Source: BMS3ABIN04 sp964553325 (GTDB lineage Bacteria; Bacteroidota; Ignavibacteria; Ignavibacteriales; Melioribacteraceae). Taken from it: a stretch of 64,000 nt of DNA. The position numbers and the translations under genes are program-made. A model generated the notes under the pieces. That model searched no databases. It was not told the origin of the DNA and saw only the letters and a list, made by a program, of their open reading frames with translations. The stretch covers positions 1 to 64,000 of the forward strand of contig CAZKKI010000063.1 of assembly GCA_964553325.1 (NCBI GenBank), in the 5' to 3' direction. Positions 26,246-35,766 of this stretch are shown here, in pieces. The first letter of the stretch is position 1. Every line of letters starts with the position of its first letter.

Positions 26246-28057
26246 TTACTTTTGGATCAATAAATAAATAGTTGCCACACCACCGGCGACTGCAACAACT
26301 TTAGAAAACCAATCGAAATAATAGCTAAAGTCCCTTTCCTTAACTCTCGGTACCCAAATCGCATCACCGGGTTCAAGCTCGGTATCGTCCGGCTCCAGCC
26401 AAAGATTGGTTCCGGCTTTTATTACTCTGATTTCACATTCGTCCGCCATATCGGTTATTCCACCGGCTTCTGATAAATAATATTCGTAATCAGCTTCGGG
26501 TTTGAAATTTAAATAACCCGGTTGAGCAACTTGACCGTAAACAAAAACCGTGTTAGATTTTGCCGGTACAAGAATTACATCTCCGTCTTCCAAAAAAATA
26601 TCTTGAGCTTCGTCTTTATCGATAAACAGTTTTTTAAAACTTACCGAAACTGTTTTTCTCTTGATAGCAGCTTCGAAATTATAATATTCCCTTTGTTCTT
26701 TATCCATATCACTTAAACGCATTTTCACCAACCGTTCGTAATCGGGGTTTTCGAATGCAGCGTCCAACACACCTTTAGTTCGTATAACTTTCGCTTCGGC
26801 AAGAGAAGCCTCAGGTAAGAAACCACCGGCATCGTTTATTATTTGACTAAGAGTTGTTCTGTTTTTTAAAATCGGATAAAGTCCAGGTCTTTTAACCGCA
26901 CCTTTTATTGTTACACTTAACGGTAAAGGTCTGGGGAAAATTTCCCTAACAACAATACGATCGTTAGGTTGTAACGCAATATCTTTTTCTTCACCGTTTT
27001 TAATTTTATTGAAATTAACTACAAAGTGAGTTATTTCTCCGGTATTGGGGTTCATTCGATACAAATCCACATTTTCCAAATCGGCCAAAGCTTGCGGGCC
27101 TTGGGCAATCTCAAACACCGAGCTTAATGAATCTCCTTCCAGATATTCATAGGTGCCCTCTAAACGAACCGCACCAGAAATCGTAATAGAATTACCCCGA
27201 AGATTTAAGTTCGGAACAATAATCCTATCTCCGTCTTGTAAAAAGGGGTTAAAACGGGTATTGCCGGTAGCATAATATCTGATTAAATCTACATTAACCG
27301 TATCGTTACCGGTATTTCGTACAACTTTAATGTTTCTTAAAGAAATTTGTAACGGCTCTTGCGTTAATTTATCACTTCCAAAATAAGTTATTACATCGGA
27401 ACGGTTAAGCAAATCCCTTTGTTCTTGCGGGTTAAATTTATCGATTGAATTTTGTTGCAGCTTCGAGGTTAAATTTGCTTGATAGACAGCCGCATCCACC
27501 CTTTGAGTTGCTGAAGCATAATACATACCGGGATTGTTGACAACGCCACTTACATTAACTACAAAAATCCGGGGCGAGAGCAATGTTACCGTTATTTCCC
27601 CTTTTAGAAAATCTTTTCGCAGATCGGTTTTTACTTTATTCTTCAATTCCGATAAAGTTAAATTTTTAACGTCGATCTTTCCAACACCAGGAACTAATAA
27701 CGTTCCTTCTGGAGTTACGGGAACGACAAAATTCATAGGAATGCTCGACCAAACATCGATTGAAAAAATATCCCCGGGACCTACAAGATATTGTTCCACA
27801 TCAACCGGTCCTTGTAACGGGATCGCTTCCTTCATTTTTGCCAGCATCTCTTCTTTGTCTACATCGAATGCCGGTGCAACACCTGTTTGTTCGGCAGGTT
27901 GGCTTGTTTTGAAAACATTCTGATAATATTCTTGCAAAGATTTTGTATTCAGCAAACTTTTATTCGAAAGAAAATTCTGAGTGTCTCTTTCTTGTTGGGG
28001 ATAGATTAGAATATTAAATATTAAAATTATAATACTAATATTTTTGAATTTCTTCAT
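26246..28057 (-). CDS. SLBB-domain polysaccharide export protein (Wza-like)
   Basis: This 603-residue exported protein has a hydrophobic signal peptide (MKKFKNISIIILIFNILIYP), a Poly_export domain starting YLVGPGDIFSIDVW (about 110), and several SLBB beta-grasp repeats (VSGVVNNPGMYY, ISGAVRLEGTYEY, IKGAVKRPGLYP, VYGQVAQPGYLNF). A last hydrophobic segment (about 582-600) precedes a very short tail. It is longer than E. coli Wza and lacks an obvious lipobox, as in other Bacteroidota-type exporters. It forms the periplasmic/outer-membrane conduit for the polymer, with the adjacent Wzz. Confidence 0.92.
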   Translation of the reverse strand: MKKFKNISIIILIFNILIYPQQERDTQNFLSNKSLLNTKSLQEYYQNVFKTSQPAEQTGVAPAFDVDKEEMLAKMKEAIPLQGPVDVEQYLVGPGDIFSIDVWSSIPMNFVVPVTPEGTLLVPGVGKIDVKNLTLSELKNKVKTDLRKDFLKGEITVTLLSPRIFVVNVSGVVNNPGMYYASATQRVDAAVYQANLTSKLQQNSIDKFNPQEQRDLLNRSDVITYFGSDKLTQEPLQISLRNIKVVRNTGNDTVNVDLIRYYATGNTRFNPFLQDGDRIIVPNLNLRGNSITISGAVRLEGTYEYLEGDSLSSVFEIAQGPQALADLENVDLYRMNPNTGEITHFVVNFNKIKNGEEKDIALQPNDRIVVREIFPRPLPLSVTIKGAVKRPGLYPILKNRTTLSQIINDAGGFLPEASLAEAKVIRTKGVLDAAFENPDYERLVKMRLSDMDKEQREYYNFEAAIKRKTVSVSFKKLFIDKDEAQDIFLEDGDVILVPAKSNTVFVYGQVAQPGYLNFKPEADYEYYLSEAGGITDMADECEIRVIKAGTNLWLEPDDTELEPGDAIWVPRVKERDFSYYFDWFSKVVAVAGGVATIYLLIQK

Positions 28058-28074
28058 TTCACACTCAAACTTTG

Positions 28075-29094
28075 TTATTTAAATTTACCGGAGTATTGTT
28101 CTTCATAATACTTTAAATATTCTTCCGAAAGAATTTTCTCCCACCAACTTCTGTTCTTCAAATACCATTCAATCGTTTGGACGATTGCTTCTTCAAAATC
28201 GAATTCGGGTTTCCACCCCAATTCGGATTGAATTTTACTCGAATCTATTGCATAACGTCTATCATGACCCGGTCTGTCTTTTACGTATTCTATTAAACTT
28301 TCGTCTTTGCTAAGTTCTTTTAAGATGAGTTTAACTATTTCAATATTCGTCATTTCGTGATCCGCACCGATATTATAAACTTCACCGACCTTTCCTTCAT
28401 CAAAAACTTTTTCAATCGCTTTGTTATGGTCCAATACATAAATCCAATCCCGAACGTTTAATCCGTCTCCGTAAACAGGGAGTTTTTTATCGTTCAAGGT
28501 ATTTATTATCATCAACGGAATTAATTTTTCCGGGAATTGGTAGGGTCCGTAATTGTTCGAACATCGGGTAACAACAACCGGTGTACCGTAGGTATGATGA
28601 AACGACAGAGCCATCATATCGGCCGAAGCTTTACTCGATGAATACGGACTGTTGGGAGAAAGCGGTGTTTGTTCGGTAAACTTTCCGGTTTTTCCCAAAC
28701 TACCGTAAACCTCATCCGTTGAAACTTGAATAAATTTTTTAATTCCATGGCGCTTTGCAGCTTCAAGCAACACATTTGTTCCGATAACATTAGTTCTAAA
28801 GAACACTTCCGAACCTAAAATACTACGGTCGACATGCGATTCCGCTGCGAAGTTAATTATATATTCGATTCCGTAATTTCTTATAATGTAATCTACAAGC
28901 TCCGAGTTACAAATATCTCCTTTTACAAACTTGTAGGTCGGTAAATCCTCTACTTGTGACAAATTTTCCAAATTACCGGCGTATGTTAATTTATCGATAT
29001 TAACTATGTTAACATCTTCTCTGTTTTTCAAAATATAATTAATAAAATTACTTCCGATAAAACCGGCGCCGCCGGTAACCAAAATATTTTTCAT
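28075..29094 (-). CDS. rfbB: dTDP-glucose 4,6-dehydratase
   Basis: This 339-residue extended SDR converts dTDP-glucose to dTDP-4-keto-6-deoxyglucose, the branch point to rhamnose and other deoxysugars. It has the NAD motif GGAGFIGSNF, HVDRSI, the Thr-Asp-Glu triad STDEVYG and the YSSSK catalytic site. Start choice: ATG at 29094, preceded by AGGTG which overlaps the upstream stop; a GTG at 29100 is in frame but lacks a ribosome site. rfbA, rfbC and rfbD are not in the window. It heads the exporter-polymerase series at 17 nt from the SLBB gene. Confidence 0.95.
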   Translation of the reverse strand: MKNILVTGGAGFIGSNFINYILKNREDVNIVNIDKLTYAGNLENLSQVEDLPTYKFVKGDICNSELVDYIIRNYGIEYIINFAAESHVDRSILGSEVFFRTNVIGTNVLLEAAKRHGIKKFIQVSTDEVYGSLGKTGKFTEQTPLSPNSPYSSSKASADMMALSFHHTYGTPVVVTRCSNNYGPYQFPEKLIPLMIINTLNDKKLPVYGDGLNVRDWIYVLDHNKAIEKVFDEGKVGEVYNIGADHEMTNIEIVKLILKELSKDESLIEYVKDRPGHDRRYAIDSSKIQSELGWKPEFDFEEAIVQTIEWYLKNRSWWEKILSEEYLKYYEEQYSGKFK

Positions 29095-29100
29095 AATCAC

Positions 29101-29835
29101 CTAAAAAGCAAATAGTCCTATAAACAAACCCGTTTGAATAAAAAATGTATCTCCGTTAATGTTATCGGGTACGTTATTAATTATTTGTTCGTTGTCCGCT
29201 GTCCACTTACCCGCAACGGAAAAAAGATAGCCCGCACCGATTCTAAAAGCAAGAAATCTGTTAAACGGAACATCGACGTTTAGAGTGGGCGCTATTGAAA
29301 AATAGTTATTTTTCAATTTATGATAAACATTCCTATTTGTGGAACTGTTATCATCAAAATCCTTCCAAATATTATCCCAATTAAATTCACCTTTGTTTTT
29401 ATAAAATTCGATTTCCACCTTTCCGCCACCGATCATTGCACCAACAGAAACGGCAATGTTCTTAATAAAAGGAAAAGTATATTCAAGTGTTAGTCCCCCG
29501 CCACCAATGAAATATTTTACTTCTTTTCTATAACCGGCAGAAACAACATCTTTGGTCTGTGAGCCCCCGAAACCGATTCCGCCTATTCTGAAATTATCGA
29601 TAAGCATTATATAAGCATATCCCCCGCCACCCCAAGTTATTAACGGACCTTCAAAATTACCGATGCCGAAATTATTTACGGTAGAATTTATTCCGGAAAA
29701 ATCGGGAAACATAATATTTGAAGTAAATCCGCCGGCAGCGCCGAATTTGGCAATCCATTTAACGGAACCAGATTCTTGGGCTAACGAAGCGGAATATATT
29801 CCGACTAATAGTAAAACCAGTATTTTCGTTTTCAT
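29101..29835 (-). CDS. exported outer-membrane beta-barrel-like protein, function unknown
   Basis: This 244-residue protein has a clear signal peptide (MKTKILVLLLVGIYSASLA, cleavage near Q20). The mature part is rich in Gly and aromatic residues in alternating strands and ends in Phe, as expected for an outer-membrane barrel. I do not recognise a specific family. It lies between ftsZ and rfbB, abutting rfbB, so it may be an accessory of polysaccharide export. Its relation to that function is inference. Confidence 0.65.
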   Translation of the reverse strand: MKTKILVLLLVGIYSASLAQESGSVKWIAKFGAAGGFTSNIMFPDFSGINSTVNNFGIGNFEGPLITWGGGGYAYIMLIDNFRIGGIGFGGSQTKDVVSAGYRKEVKYFIGGGGLTLEYTFPFIKNIAVSVGAMIGGGKVEIEFYKNKGEFNWDNIWKDFDDNSSTNRNVYHKLKNNYFSIAPTLNVDVPFNRFLAFRIGAGYLFSVAGKWTADNEQIINNVPDNINGDTFFIQTGLFIGLFAF

Positions 29836-30001
29836 AAAAGTAATCTATTTTAAAAAAAGAAAGTTAGTGAATCTTGCGATAAGATAAAACTCAATTGTAA
29901 ATTTATACCGGAATAAAAATAAAGGCCGGAAGATTCCTTATTTTTCGCCGTACCACAACAAGGAAAGAAATCTCCGCAGCCCTATTTTATAAATACGAAA
30001 A

Positions 30002-31270
30002 TTAATCCATCATCATACGTAAAAAAGACGAACCTTCGTCATCGTCGCGTTTGGAATCATTGTTCTTTTTCGTTTCAACTTTTTCAAAAGCATCCAATTG
30101 ATCAAGCTTAAATCCACTAGGTGGCACCGGATCTTCCGAGGGTAAAATATTTTTTGATCCCTTCACTCTGAAAATTGTCGGTTCATCCAAATCAATCGTT
30201 TCCTTTTTCTGAGTCTCATCGAATTTAAAACCGGAAAACGTTTTGGCAGATGTAGGTTCGGTTTTTTCTTTATCGTCTTCAATTTGTGTTCTGAGTTTGG
30301 ATTCGGTTTCCCCGAAACCCGTAGCGATAACCGTGTAAGAAACATATTCGTTCATGTCTTCCTTGTTCACCCAACCGAATATAACGTTAGCCTCTTCACC
30401 GGCAGCTTCATAAATAATTCTATTGCCTTCGTCAATTTCTTGCATAGTCAAATCATTGGAGCTGGTAACGTTAAGCAATATATTTTTTGCACCTTTGATG
30501 CTAACACCTTCAAGTAACGGTGAAGATATTGCATGTTGTGCCGCTTCTATAGCTCGGTTTTCTCCCGAAGCCACTCCGCATCCCATAATTGCCTCACCGC
30601 TTGAGTTCATTACCGCGCGGACATCGGCAAAATCGACATTGATAACACCCGGAACCGTAATAATATCGGCAATACCGCGGGTTGCTTCGTAAAGAACTTC
30701 GTTCGGTTTATCGAACGCCGTTTGGGCGGAAGCGTTAGTATCTAAAATATTCAACAATCTATCGTTGGGAATTACGATTAAACTGTCGACGTTTCTTTTT
30801 AATTCATGAATTCCTTCTTCCGCGTTTATCATTCTCTTTTTACCTTCCCATCTGAAAGGTTTGGTTACAATACCTATTACTAATGCCCCTACGCTTTTAG
30901 CAATAGCGGCCACAATCGGTGCGGCACCGGTTCCCGTTCCACCGCCCATGCCGGCAGTGACAAAAACCATATCCGTACCTTCCAATATCTTGGCGATTTT
31001 ATCTCTATCTTCCTCAATTGCTTTTCTACCAACGTTAGGGTCGGCTCCGGCTCCTAAACCGCGCGTAATACTTTCACCGATTTGAATTTTGTGGTGTGCG
31101 TGATTTAGGCTCAACACTTGGGCATCGGTATTAATTGCCACGTATTCAACGCCGGTTAAACCTCTGTTCATCATACTTTCGATGGCATTGCAACCACCAC
31201 CCCCAACGCCTATAACTTTCAGTTTGGCTCTTAACGGTTCTTCCTTATCGAGCATAAAGAATTTTGACAT
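30002..31270 (-). CDS. ftsZ: cell division GTPase FtsZ
   Basis: This 422-residue tubulin homologue forms the Z ring. The N-terminal GTPase domain has KVIGVGGGGCNAIESM and the tubulin signature GMGGGTGTGAAP; the T7 synergy loop VDFADVRAVM is present. After about residue 320 comes a disordered acidic linker (about 75 residues) and a C-terminal peptide ending SSFLRMMMD, where many FtsZ proteins bind FtsA or ZipA-type anchors. An exceptionally good ribosome site (AAGGAGGA) precedes the ATG, fitting the high FtsZ dosage. It follows ftsA by 23 nt and closes the dcw cluster. Confidence 0.98.
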   Translation of the reverse strand: MSKFFMLDKEEPLRAKLKVIGVGGGGCNAIESMMNRGLTGVEYVAINTDAQVLSLNHAHHKIQIGESITRGLGAGADPNVGRKAIEEDRDKIAKILEGTDMVFVTAGMGGGTGTGAAPIVAAIAKSVGALVIGIVTKPFRWEGKKRMINAEEGIHELKRNVDSLIVIPNDRLLNILDTNASAQTAFDKPNEVLYEATRGIADIITVPGVINVDFADVRAVMNSSGEAIMGCGVASGENRAIEAAQHAISSPLLEGVSIKGAKNILLNVTSSNDLTMQEIDEGNRIIYEAAGEEANVIFGWVNKEDMNEYVSYTVIATGFGETESKLRTQIEDDKEKTEPTSAKTFSGFKFDETQKKETIDLDEPTIFRVKGSKNILPSEDPVPPSGFKLDQLDAFEKVETKKNNDSKRDDDEGSSFLRMMMD

Positions 31271-31293
31271 GTTGTCCTCCTTGTTGTGGTATT

Positions 31294-32538
31294 TTATAAT
31301 TCATCAAAAAATTCTTGTATTTTTTTAAAAAACTTTGTGAAGTTAAAATTCTTTTTCGGTCGAGACGCCTTTATCGAAATAACATTTTCGGAAGAAGGCG
31401 AACCGGGAATCCCTTTAATTAAACCGGCAACCGTTGCAAACTCCGGACTCTCAATTTCGTTCGACAATCCATTGCCTAATTCCAAAGGAACGCCTATTCT
31501 CGTCGGCAATCCGAAAACCTCTTCGGCAAGATCGACGATACCGCGCAACAGCGAACCCCCGCCCGTTAAAACAACACCGGCTTTAATTTTATGTTTGAAG
31601 TTTGTCTGCCGTAATTCATTATCAATTATTGTAAACAATTCTTTCATTCTTACATGAATAATTTGCGTTAACAAGGAAACGGGAATTTTGATTGTGCCCC
31701 TTGCACCTACTCCTTTGATGTAAATGTCTTCGTCTTTAATTATAGCTTCCTCGGAAGCATAACCATATTCTTTTTTTAACTTCTCGGCTTCCGCAGTTAC
31801 AATTCCAAGTGATTCACGGATATCGTTTGTTACTTGATTACCGGCAACTCCAATAACTTTAGTATGTTTAATGCTTTTATCGTGATAAATTGCAATGTCG
31901 GTTGTCCCGCCTCCGATATCAATAAGAACAACTCCTAAATCCTGTTCGTGTTCATCCAAAACGGAAACGCTTGACGCAATGGGTTGAAGTATATAATTTT
32001 CGACGCTGTAACCCGCTCTTTCCACAGATTTCCGGATATTCTGAATTGCAGGAATAGATGCAAGCACAACATGATTCAAAGCTTCCAGCCGTGAGCCGCT
32101 CATCCCGATCGGATTTTCTATACCGCCTTGATGATCGATAAAAAATTCTTCCGGTATTATATGAAGGATTTGTCTATCCGACGGTATTCTAATTGTTCTT
32201 ACATCGGCTTTTAATCTGTCGATATCCGATTGAGTAATTTCTCGGTCGGGATTATTAATAGTAACATAATTTCTGTGGCGCAGACTTGTAATATGTTCGC
32301 CCGCAACGCCAACGTTAACGCTTCTAATATCGATATCGGCACGGTTGGATGCAATTTCCATCGCCCTTCTTATCGCCTCCGCCGTTTTTCCGATGTTTGC
32401 AACCAACCCTCTATTCAAACCTTCGGACGGAGCAACACCAAAGCCAAGAATGCTGAGTTTGTGTCCTTGTCGCTCGGCAATTACCGCTCCGACTTTCGTT
32501 GTGCCTAAATCGAGTCCGGCTAAAATATTTCTTCTCAT
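31294..32538 (-). CDS. ftsA: cell division protein FtsA
   Basis: This 414-residue actin-fold membrane tether for FtsZ has the ATPase phosphate-1 motif LAGLDLGTTKVGAVIAE at the N-terminus, an SHS2 insert, VVLIDIGGGTTDIAIY (phosphate 2) and VVLTGGGSLLRGIVDLAEE (adenosine). The C-terminus (residues about 398-414, FTKFFKKIQEFFDEL) is an amphipathic helix that should bind the inner membrane. It overlaps ftsQ by 4 nt. Confidence 0.97.
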   Translation of the reverse strand: MRRNILAGLDLGTTKVGAVIAERQGHKLSILGFGVAPSEGLNRGLVANIGKTAEAIRRAMEIASNRADIDIRSVNVGVAGEHITSLRHRNYVTINNPDREITQSDIDRLKADVRTIRIPSDRQILHIIPEEFFIDHQGGIENPIGMSGSRLEALNHVVLASIPAIQNIRKSVERAGYSVENYILQPIASSVSVLDEHEQDLGVVLIDIGGGTTDIAIYHDKSIKHTKVIGVAGNQVTNDIRESLGIVTAEAEKLKKEYGYASEEAIIKDEDIYIKGVGARGTIKIPVSLLTQIIHVRMKELFTIIDNELRQTNFKHKIKAGVVLTGGGSLLRGIVDLAEEVFGLPTRIGVPLELGNGLSNEIESPEFATVAGLIKGIPGSPSSENVISIKASRPKKNFNFTKFFKKIQEFFDEL

Positions 32539-33281
32539 AATATTTCTTTTACTCCCATTGCATTATCATTTTGCGTTCCGATAAAAACGTGATCATTAAA
32601 TCTCAAATCGATATAAGTTATATTTTCAGTACTTTTATTTTTCAGAGAAGCATACAAATCGCAAAATGTTAAAATATTATCCAATAAATTTTTCTTATTT
32701 ATCACTACAGGATAGTTCGAATCGAGCATTGTAAGAATTACATTATCCTTTTTCGTTAAATCCACACTCGAAATTTCTGCGTAAAATCCGGAATCATAAA
32801 GTTCCACCGCCTTCAATATTTTCAGTGCATCTTTCAGATTTTCGTTTTTTGCCTTTTGTTTACCTTTACGAATTAATACCACTGGCAAATTTATATATGA
32901 AGTTCCGCTTAACAGTGGTAATATTCTGCCGTCGTCGGTGAGAATCTTTTCATCTTCGCCTTGAATTAATAATGCGTAAAAAGGCACTTCGGTGATTTCA
33001 ACTTCTACAACACCTTCTCCTTTATAAAGAACATCACATTTATCGATGTAAGGATGTTTTTCCAATTTATCTTTTATCAACAACAGGCTTAAGTTTTCGT
33101 ATGAATTCGTATTGTCGAGCTTCGCAAATTTCAAATAATCTTTAGAAGAAAGGTGCATTGTGTTTTTTAATATTACTTTCCCGATTTTCTTCTCCGTATT
33201 GCCGTCTAAAATCACCGTAAGAGCAATTAACGACAAAACAAACAAAACAAATCCCTTTGAATTTGAAATTAATTTATTCAT
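32535..33281 (-). CDS. ftsQ: cell division protein FtsQ/DivIB
   Basis: This 248-residue bitopic protein has one N-terminal membrane helix (about 9-25, GFVLFVLSLIALTVIL) and a periplasmic part that begins with a POTRA-like segment (LSLLLIKDKLEKHPYIDKCDVLYKG...). It should join FtsL and a FtsB-like partner in the septal complex. Identity is supported by its position between murC and ftsA, overlapping both by 4 nt. It is poorly conserved, as is usual for FtsQ. Confidence 0.88.
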   Translation of the reverse strand: MNKLISNSKGFVLFVLSLIALTVILDGNTEKKIGKVILKNTMHLSSKDYLKFAKLDNTNSYENLSLLLIKDKLEKHPYIDKCDVLYKGEGVVEVEITEVPFYALLIQGEDEKILTDDGRILPLLSGTSYINLPVVLIRKGKQKAKNENLKDALKILKAVELYDSGFYAEISSVDLTKKDNVILTMLDSNYPVVINKKNLLDNILTFCDLYASLKNKSTENITYIDLRFNDHVFIGTQNDNAMGVKEIL

Positions 33282-34666
33282 TTTATATTAGATTTATTTT
33301 TATAAAGTTCAACAAATTTTTCTCCGAATTTCCAAATATCCCCTGCACCCATTGTAATAACGATATCACCGGGTTTCACAATGTTCATTAACAGCTCCGG
33401 AACATTATTTTTATCTGGTTCATAGATTACGTTTTTGTGTCCGTAATCTTTTGTAACCTGTGCGATTAATTCGCCCGAAACATTTTCAATAGGTTTTTCG
33501 CGTGCAGGATAAACGTCCGTACAGATAAAAATATCCGAATCCAAAAACGCTCTTCCGAATTCTTTGTAGAAATCTCGTGTTCTTGTATATAAATGCGGTT
33601 GGAAGACAACAACCAATCTTCTTTTCCAACCTTTTCTTATACCGGAAAGAGTTGCATTTATTTCCGTCGGATGATGCGCATAATCATCTATAACCAAAAT
33701 ATCGTTACTGTATTTTGTTTCGAATCTTCTGTAAACACCGGAAAAAGATTCCAAAGCCCTTTTTATTACATCGAATTTCACTCCCAATTCCCTACCAATA
33801 ATTACTGCAACGAGAGAGTTTTTCACATAATGGATTCCGGGCAAACGAAGCGTAATACGACCTAATTCTTCGCCTTTATACTCAACGGTATAAGAACTTT
33901 GATATTCGTTAAACTCCACATCAACCGCTCTTACATCGGCTTGCGAAGTTAAACCGTAAGTAATTGTTTTCTTATTTATCAAGGGGATAATGTCTTGAAG
34001 CGCAGGTTCGTCCAAACACAAAACAACGAATCCGAAGAACGGGACTTTATTAGCAAACTGAACGAAAGCATTTTTAATATCGTCAAGATCCTTGTAAGTA
34101 TCCAAATGCTCTTGTTCCAACGTTGTAATTGCAGCAATTGTAGGAGTAAGTTGGAGGAAAGTTCTATCGAACTCATCGGCTTCAACAACGATATATTCGC
34201 TTTTTCCGAGACGAGCGTTTGTTCCGCCTAATCCGCTTAATTTACCACCGACTATTATCGTCGGATCTATTCCACCTTCGGTTAATACCAAACCCACCAT
34301 AGAAGTAGTTGTTGTTTTACCGTGTGTACCGGCAATCCCGATTCCATATTTCATTCTCATAGTTTCGGCAAGCATTTCCGCCCGCTTAATAACCGGAATC
34401 TTACGTTCGAGCGCTTCTTTCACTTCCGGGTTGTCCGTATCGACCGCCGAAGAATAAACCAATACATCCGCATCGTTAAGGTTTTCCGGCGAATGTCCAA
34501 TTGAAATCTTGCAACCTATTTCCCGCAACCGTTGAGTGATTTCCGTTTCATTTAAATCCGATCCGGAAACGTCGAAACCCTCGTTAATCATAATTTCCGC
34601 AAGACCACTCATTCCGATTCCGCCTATACCTACAAAGTGAATTTTTTTTATTACTTGTCTAAACAT
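33278..34666 (-). CDS. murC: UDP-N-acetylmuramate--L-alanine ligase
   Basis: This 462-residue Mur ligase is the cytoplasmic enzyme adding L-Ala to UDP-MurNAc with ATP. It has the N-terminal UDP domain (IHFVGIGGIGMSGLAEIM), the ATP site GIAGTHGKTTTTSMV, EADEFDRTFL, and the C-terminal domain DDYAHHPTEI that marks MurC specifically. Its ATG shares one base with the murG stop and its stop overlaps the ftsQ start. murB, often adjacent, is missing here. Confidence 0.97.
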   Translation of the reverse strand: MFRQVIKKIHFVGIGGIGMSGLAEIMINEGFDVSGSDLNETEITQRLREIGCKISIGHSPENLNDADVLVYSSAVDTDNPEVKEALERKIPVIKRAEMLAETMRMKYGIGIAGTHGKTTTTSMVGLVLTEGGIDPTIIVGGKLSGLGGTNARLGKSEYIVVEADEFDRTFLQLTPTIAAITTLEQEHLDTYKDLDDIKNAFVQFANKVPFFGFVVLCLDEPALQDIIPLINKKTITYGLTSQADVRAVDVEFNEYQSSYTVEYKGEELGRITLRLPGIHYVKNSLVAVIIGRELGVKFDVIKRALESFSGVYRRFETKYSNDILVIDDYAHHPTEINATLSGIRKGWKRRLVVVFQPHLYTRTRDFYKEFGRAFLDSDIFICTDVYPAREKPIENVSGELIAQVTKDYGHKNVIYEPDKNNVPELLMNIVKPGDIVITMGAGDIWKFGEKFVELYKNKSNIK

Positions 34667-35766
34667 TAATTTACTTCCGCCAATTTTATAGCTTCCCGTG
34701 CAATTTCCACGGCTGCATTTGGTTTTGAAAATTGTTTTATATTTTTTTTCAACTCGGCCAATTTGTTTGAGTCGTTAATTAAATTTTTAATTACCACATA
34801 CAGTTTATCCGCCATTTCTTCGTCTTTTACAATAATTGCCGCATTGCTTTCTTCCAATGCTTTTGCATTCATATATTGATGATTAGCGGCGACAACCGTC
34901 GAAGGAATGAATACAACAGGCAAACCCAAAGTGGCTACTTCCGCTATTGTGGTTGCGCCCGCGCGTGCAATTACCAAATCGGCAGCGGAATATGCTGCAG
35001 TCATGTTTTCAATAAACGGAAATACTTTAACTTTGTCACTGTTTAAATTTTTATATTCTTGATAATAATTTTTACCCGTTTGCCAGATAATCTGTATATC
35101 TTCCCCCAGGATTTGATCCAAATTTTCTTTTAATGCTTTATTAACATTCCCCGCACCGAGGCTTCCGCCTAAGACCAGCACCACTTTTTTATTTTCGTCC
35201 AAACCGAATTCTTTACACGCGGCTTTCCTTTCGATGGATTGTAACTCAACTCTAATCGGGTTGCCGGTTATTTTTAATTTTTCTTGATTTCTGAAATATT
35301 TCTTCGTTTCCTCAAAACAAATGTGTATTTGCTCCGCTTTCTTTTCCAACAGCCGATTTGTAATTCCGGGATAACTGTTCTGCTCGAGCAGAATAATTTT
35401 TGCTCCCATCACTGAAGCGCCGATTGCAACGGGACCCGAAACATAGGCACCCGAGCCAATCATCACTTTAGGTTTGAATTTAATATTTATAATCAGAGAT
35501 TGTATCATCGCAATTAAAAGTTTTAGCGGAAACAAAAGATTTTCCAATTTAAATTTTCTCGAGAATCCACTAACCCAAATTGTTTTAAAATCAAATCCTT
35601 TTGCCGGAACAACCCTCGCTTCAATTTTATCCTTGGTCCCCACAAATAAAATTTTAGATTCGGGTTTCAAAATTCTAATTTGTTCGGCAACCGCAATAGC
35701 CGGGAACAAATGACCTCCGGTTCCTCCGCCGGCAAACAGAAATCTGTAATTAGAACTTTTCGTCAT
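34666..35766 (-). CDS. murG: UDP-GlcNAc--lipid I N-acetylglucosaminyltransferase
   Basis: This 366-residue GT28 enzyme converts lipid I to lipid II at the inner face of the membrane. It has the N-terminal G-loop FAGGGTGGHLFPAIAVAEQI, the second glycine loop VLGGSLGAGNVNKAL, and the donor-binding region ARAGATTIAEVATLGLPVVFIPS. Length is normal. It starts with a 4-nt overlap with ftsW, the flippase-type SEDS partner. Confidence 0.97.
   Translation of the reverse strand: MTKSSNYRFLFAGGGTGGHLFPAIAVAEQIRILKPESKILFVGTKDKIEARVVPAKGFDFKTIWVSGFSRKFKLENLLFPLKLLIAMIQSLIINIKFKPKVMIGSGAYVSGPVAIGASVMGAKIILLEQNSYPGITNRLLEKKAEQIHICFEETKKYFRNQEKLKITGNPIRVELQSIERKAACKEFGLDENKKVVLVLGGSLGAGNVNKALKENLDQILGEDIQIIWQTGKNYYQEYKNLNSDKVKVFPFIENMTAAYSAADLVIARAGATTIAEVATLGLPVVFIPSTVVAANHQYMNAKALEESNAAIIVKDEEMADKLYVVIKNLINDSNKLAELKKNIKQFSKPNAAVEIAREAIKLAEVN

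Noticed and set aside
27534..27923. Plus-strand frame of 129 codons
   Set aside because: It is antisense to the SLBB exporter, whose domains fit its own frame. There is no ribosome site or family resemblance. The same holds for the other plus-strand frames (for example 14471-14851 and 16970-17353).
29836..30001. Terminator after ftsZ
   Set aside because: Only weak 4 to 6 bp pairings (TTCCTT/AAGGAA) with long loops and poor T tails were found.
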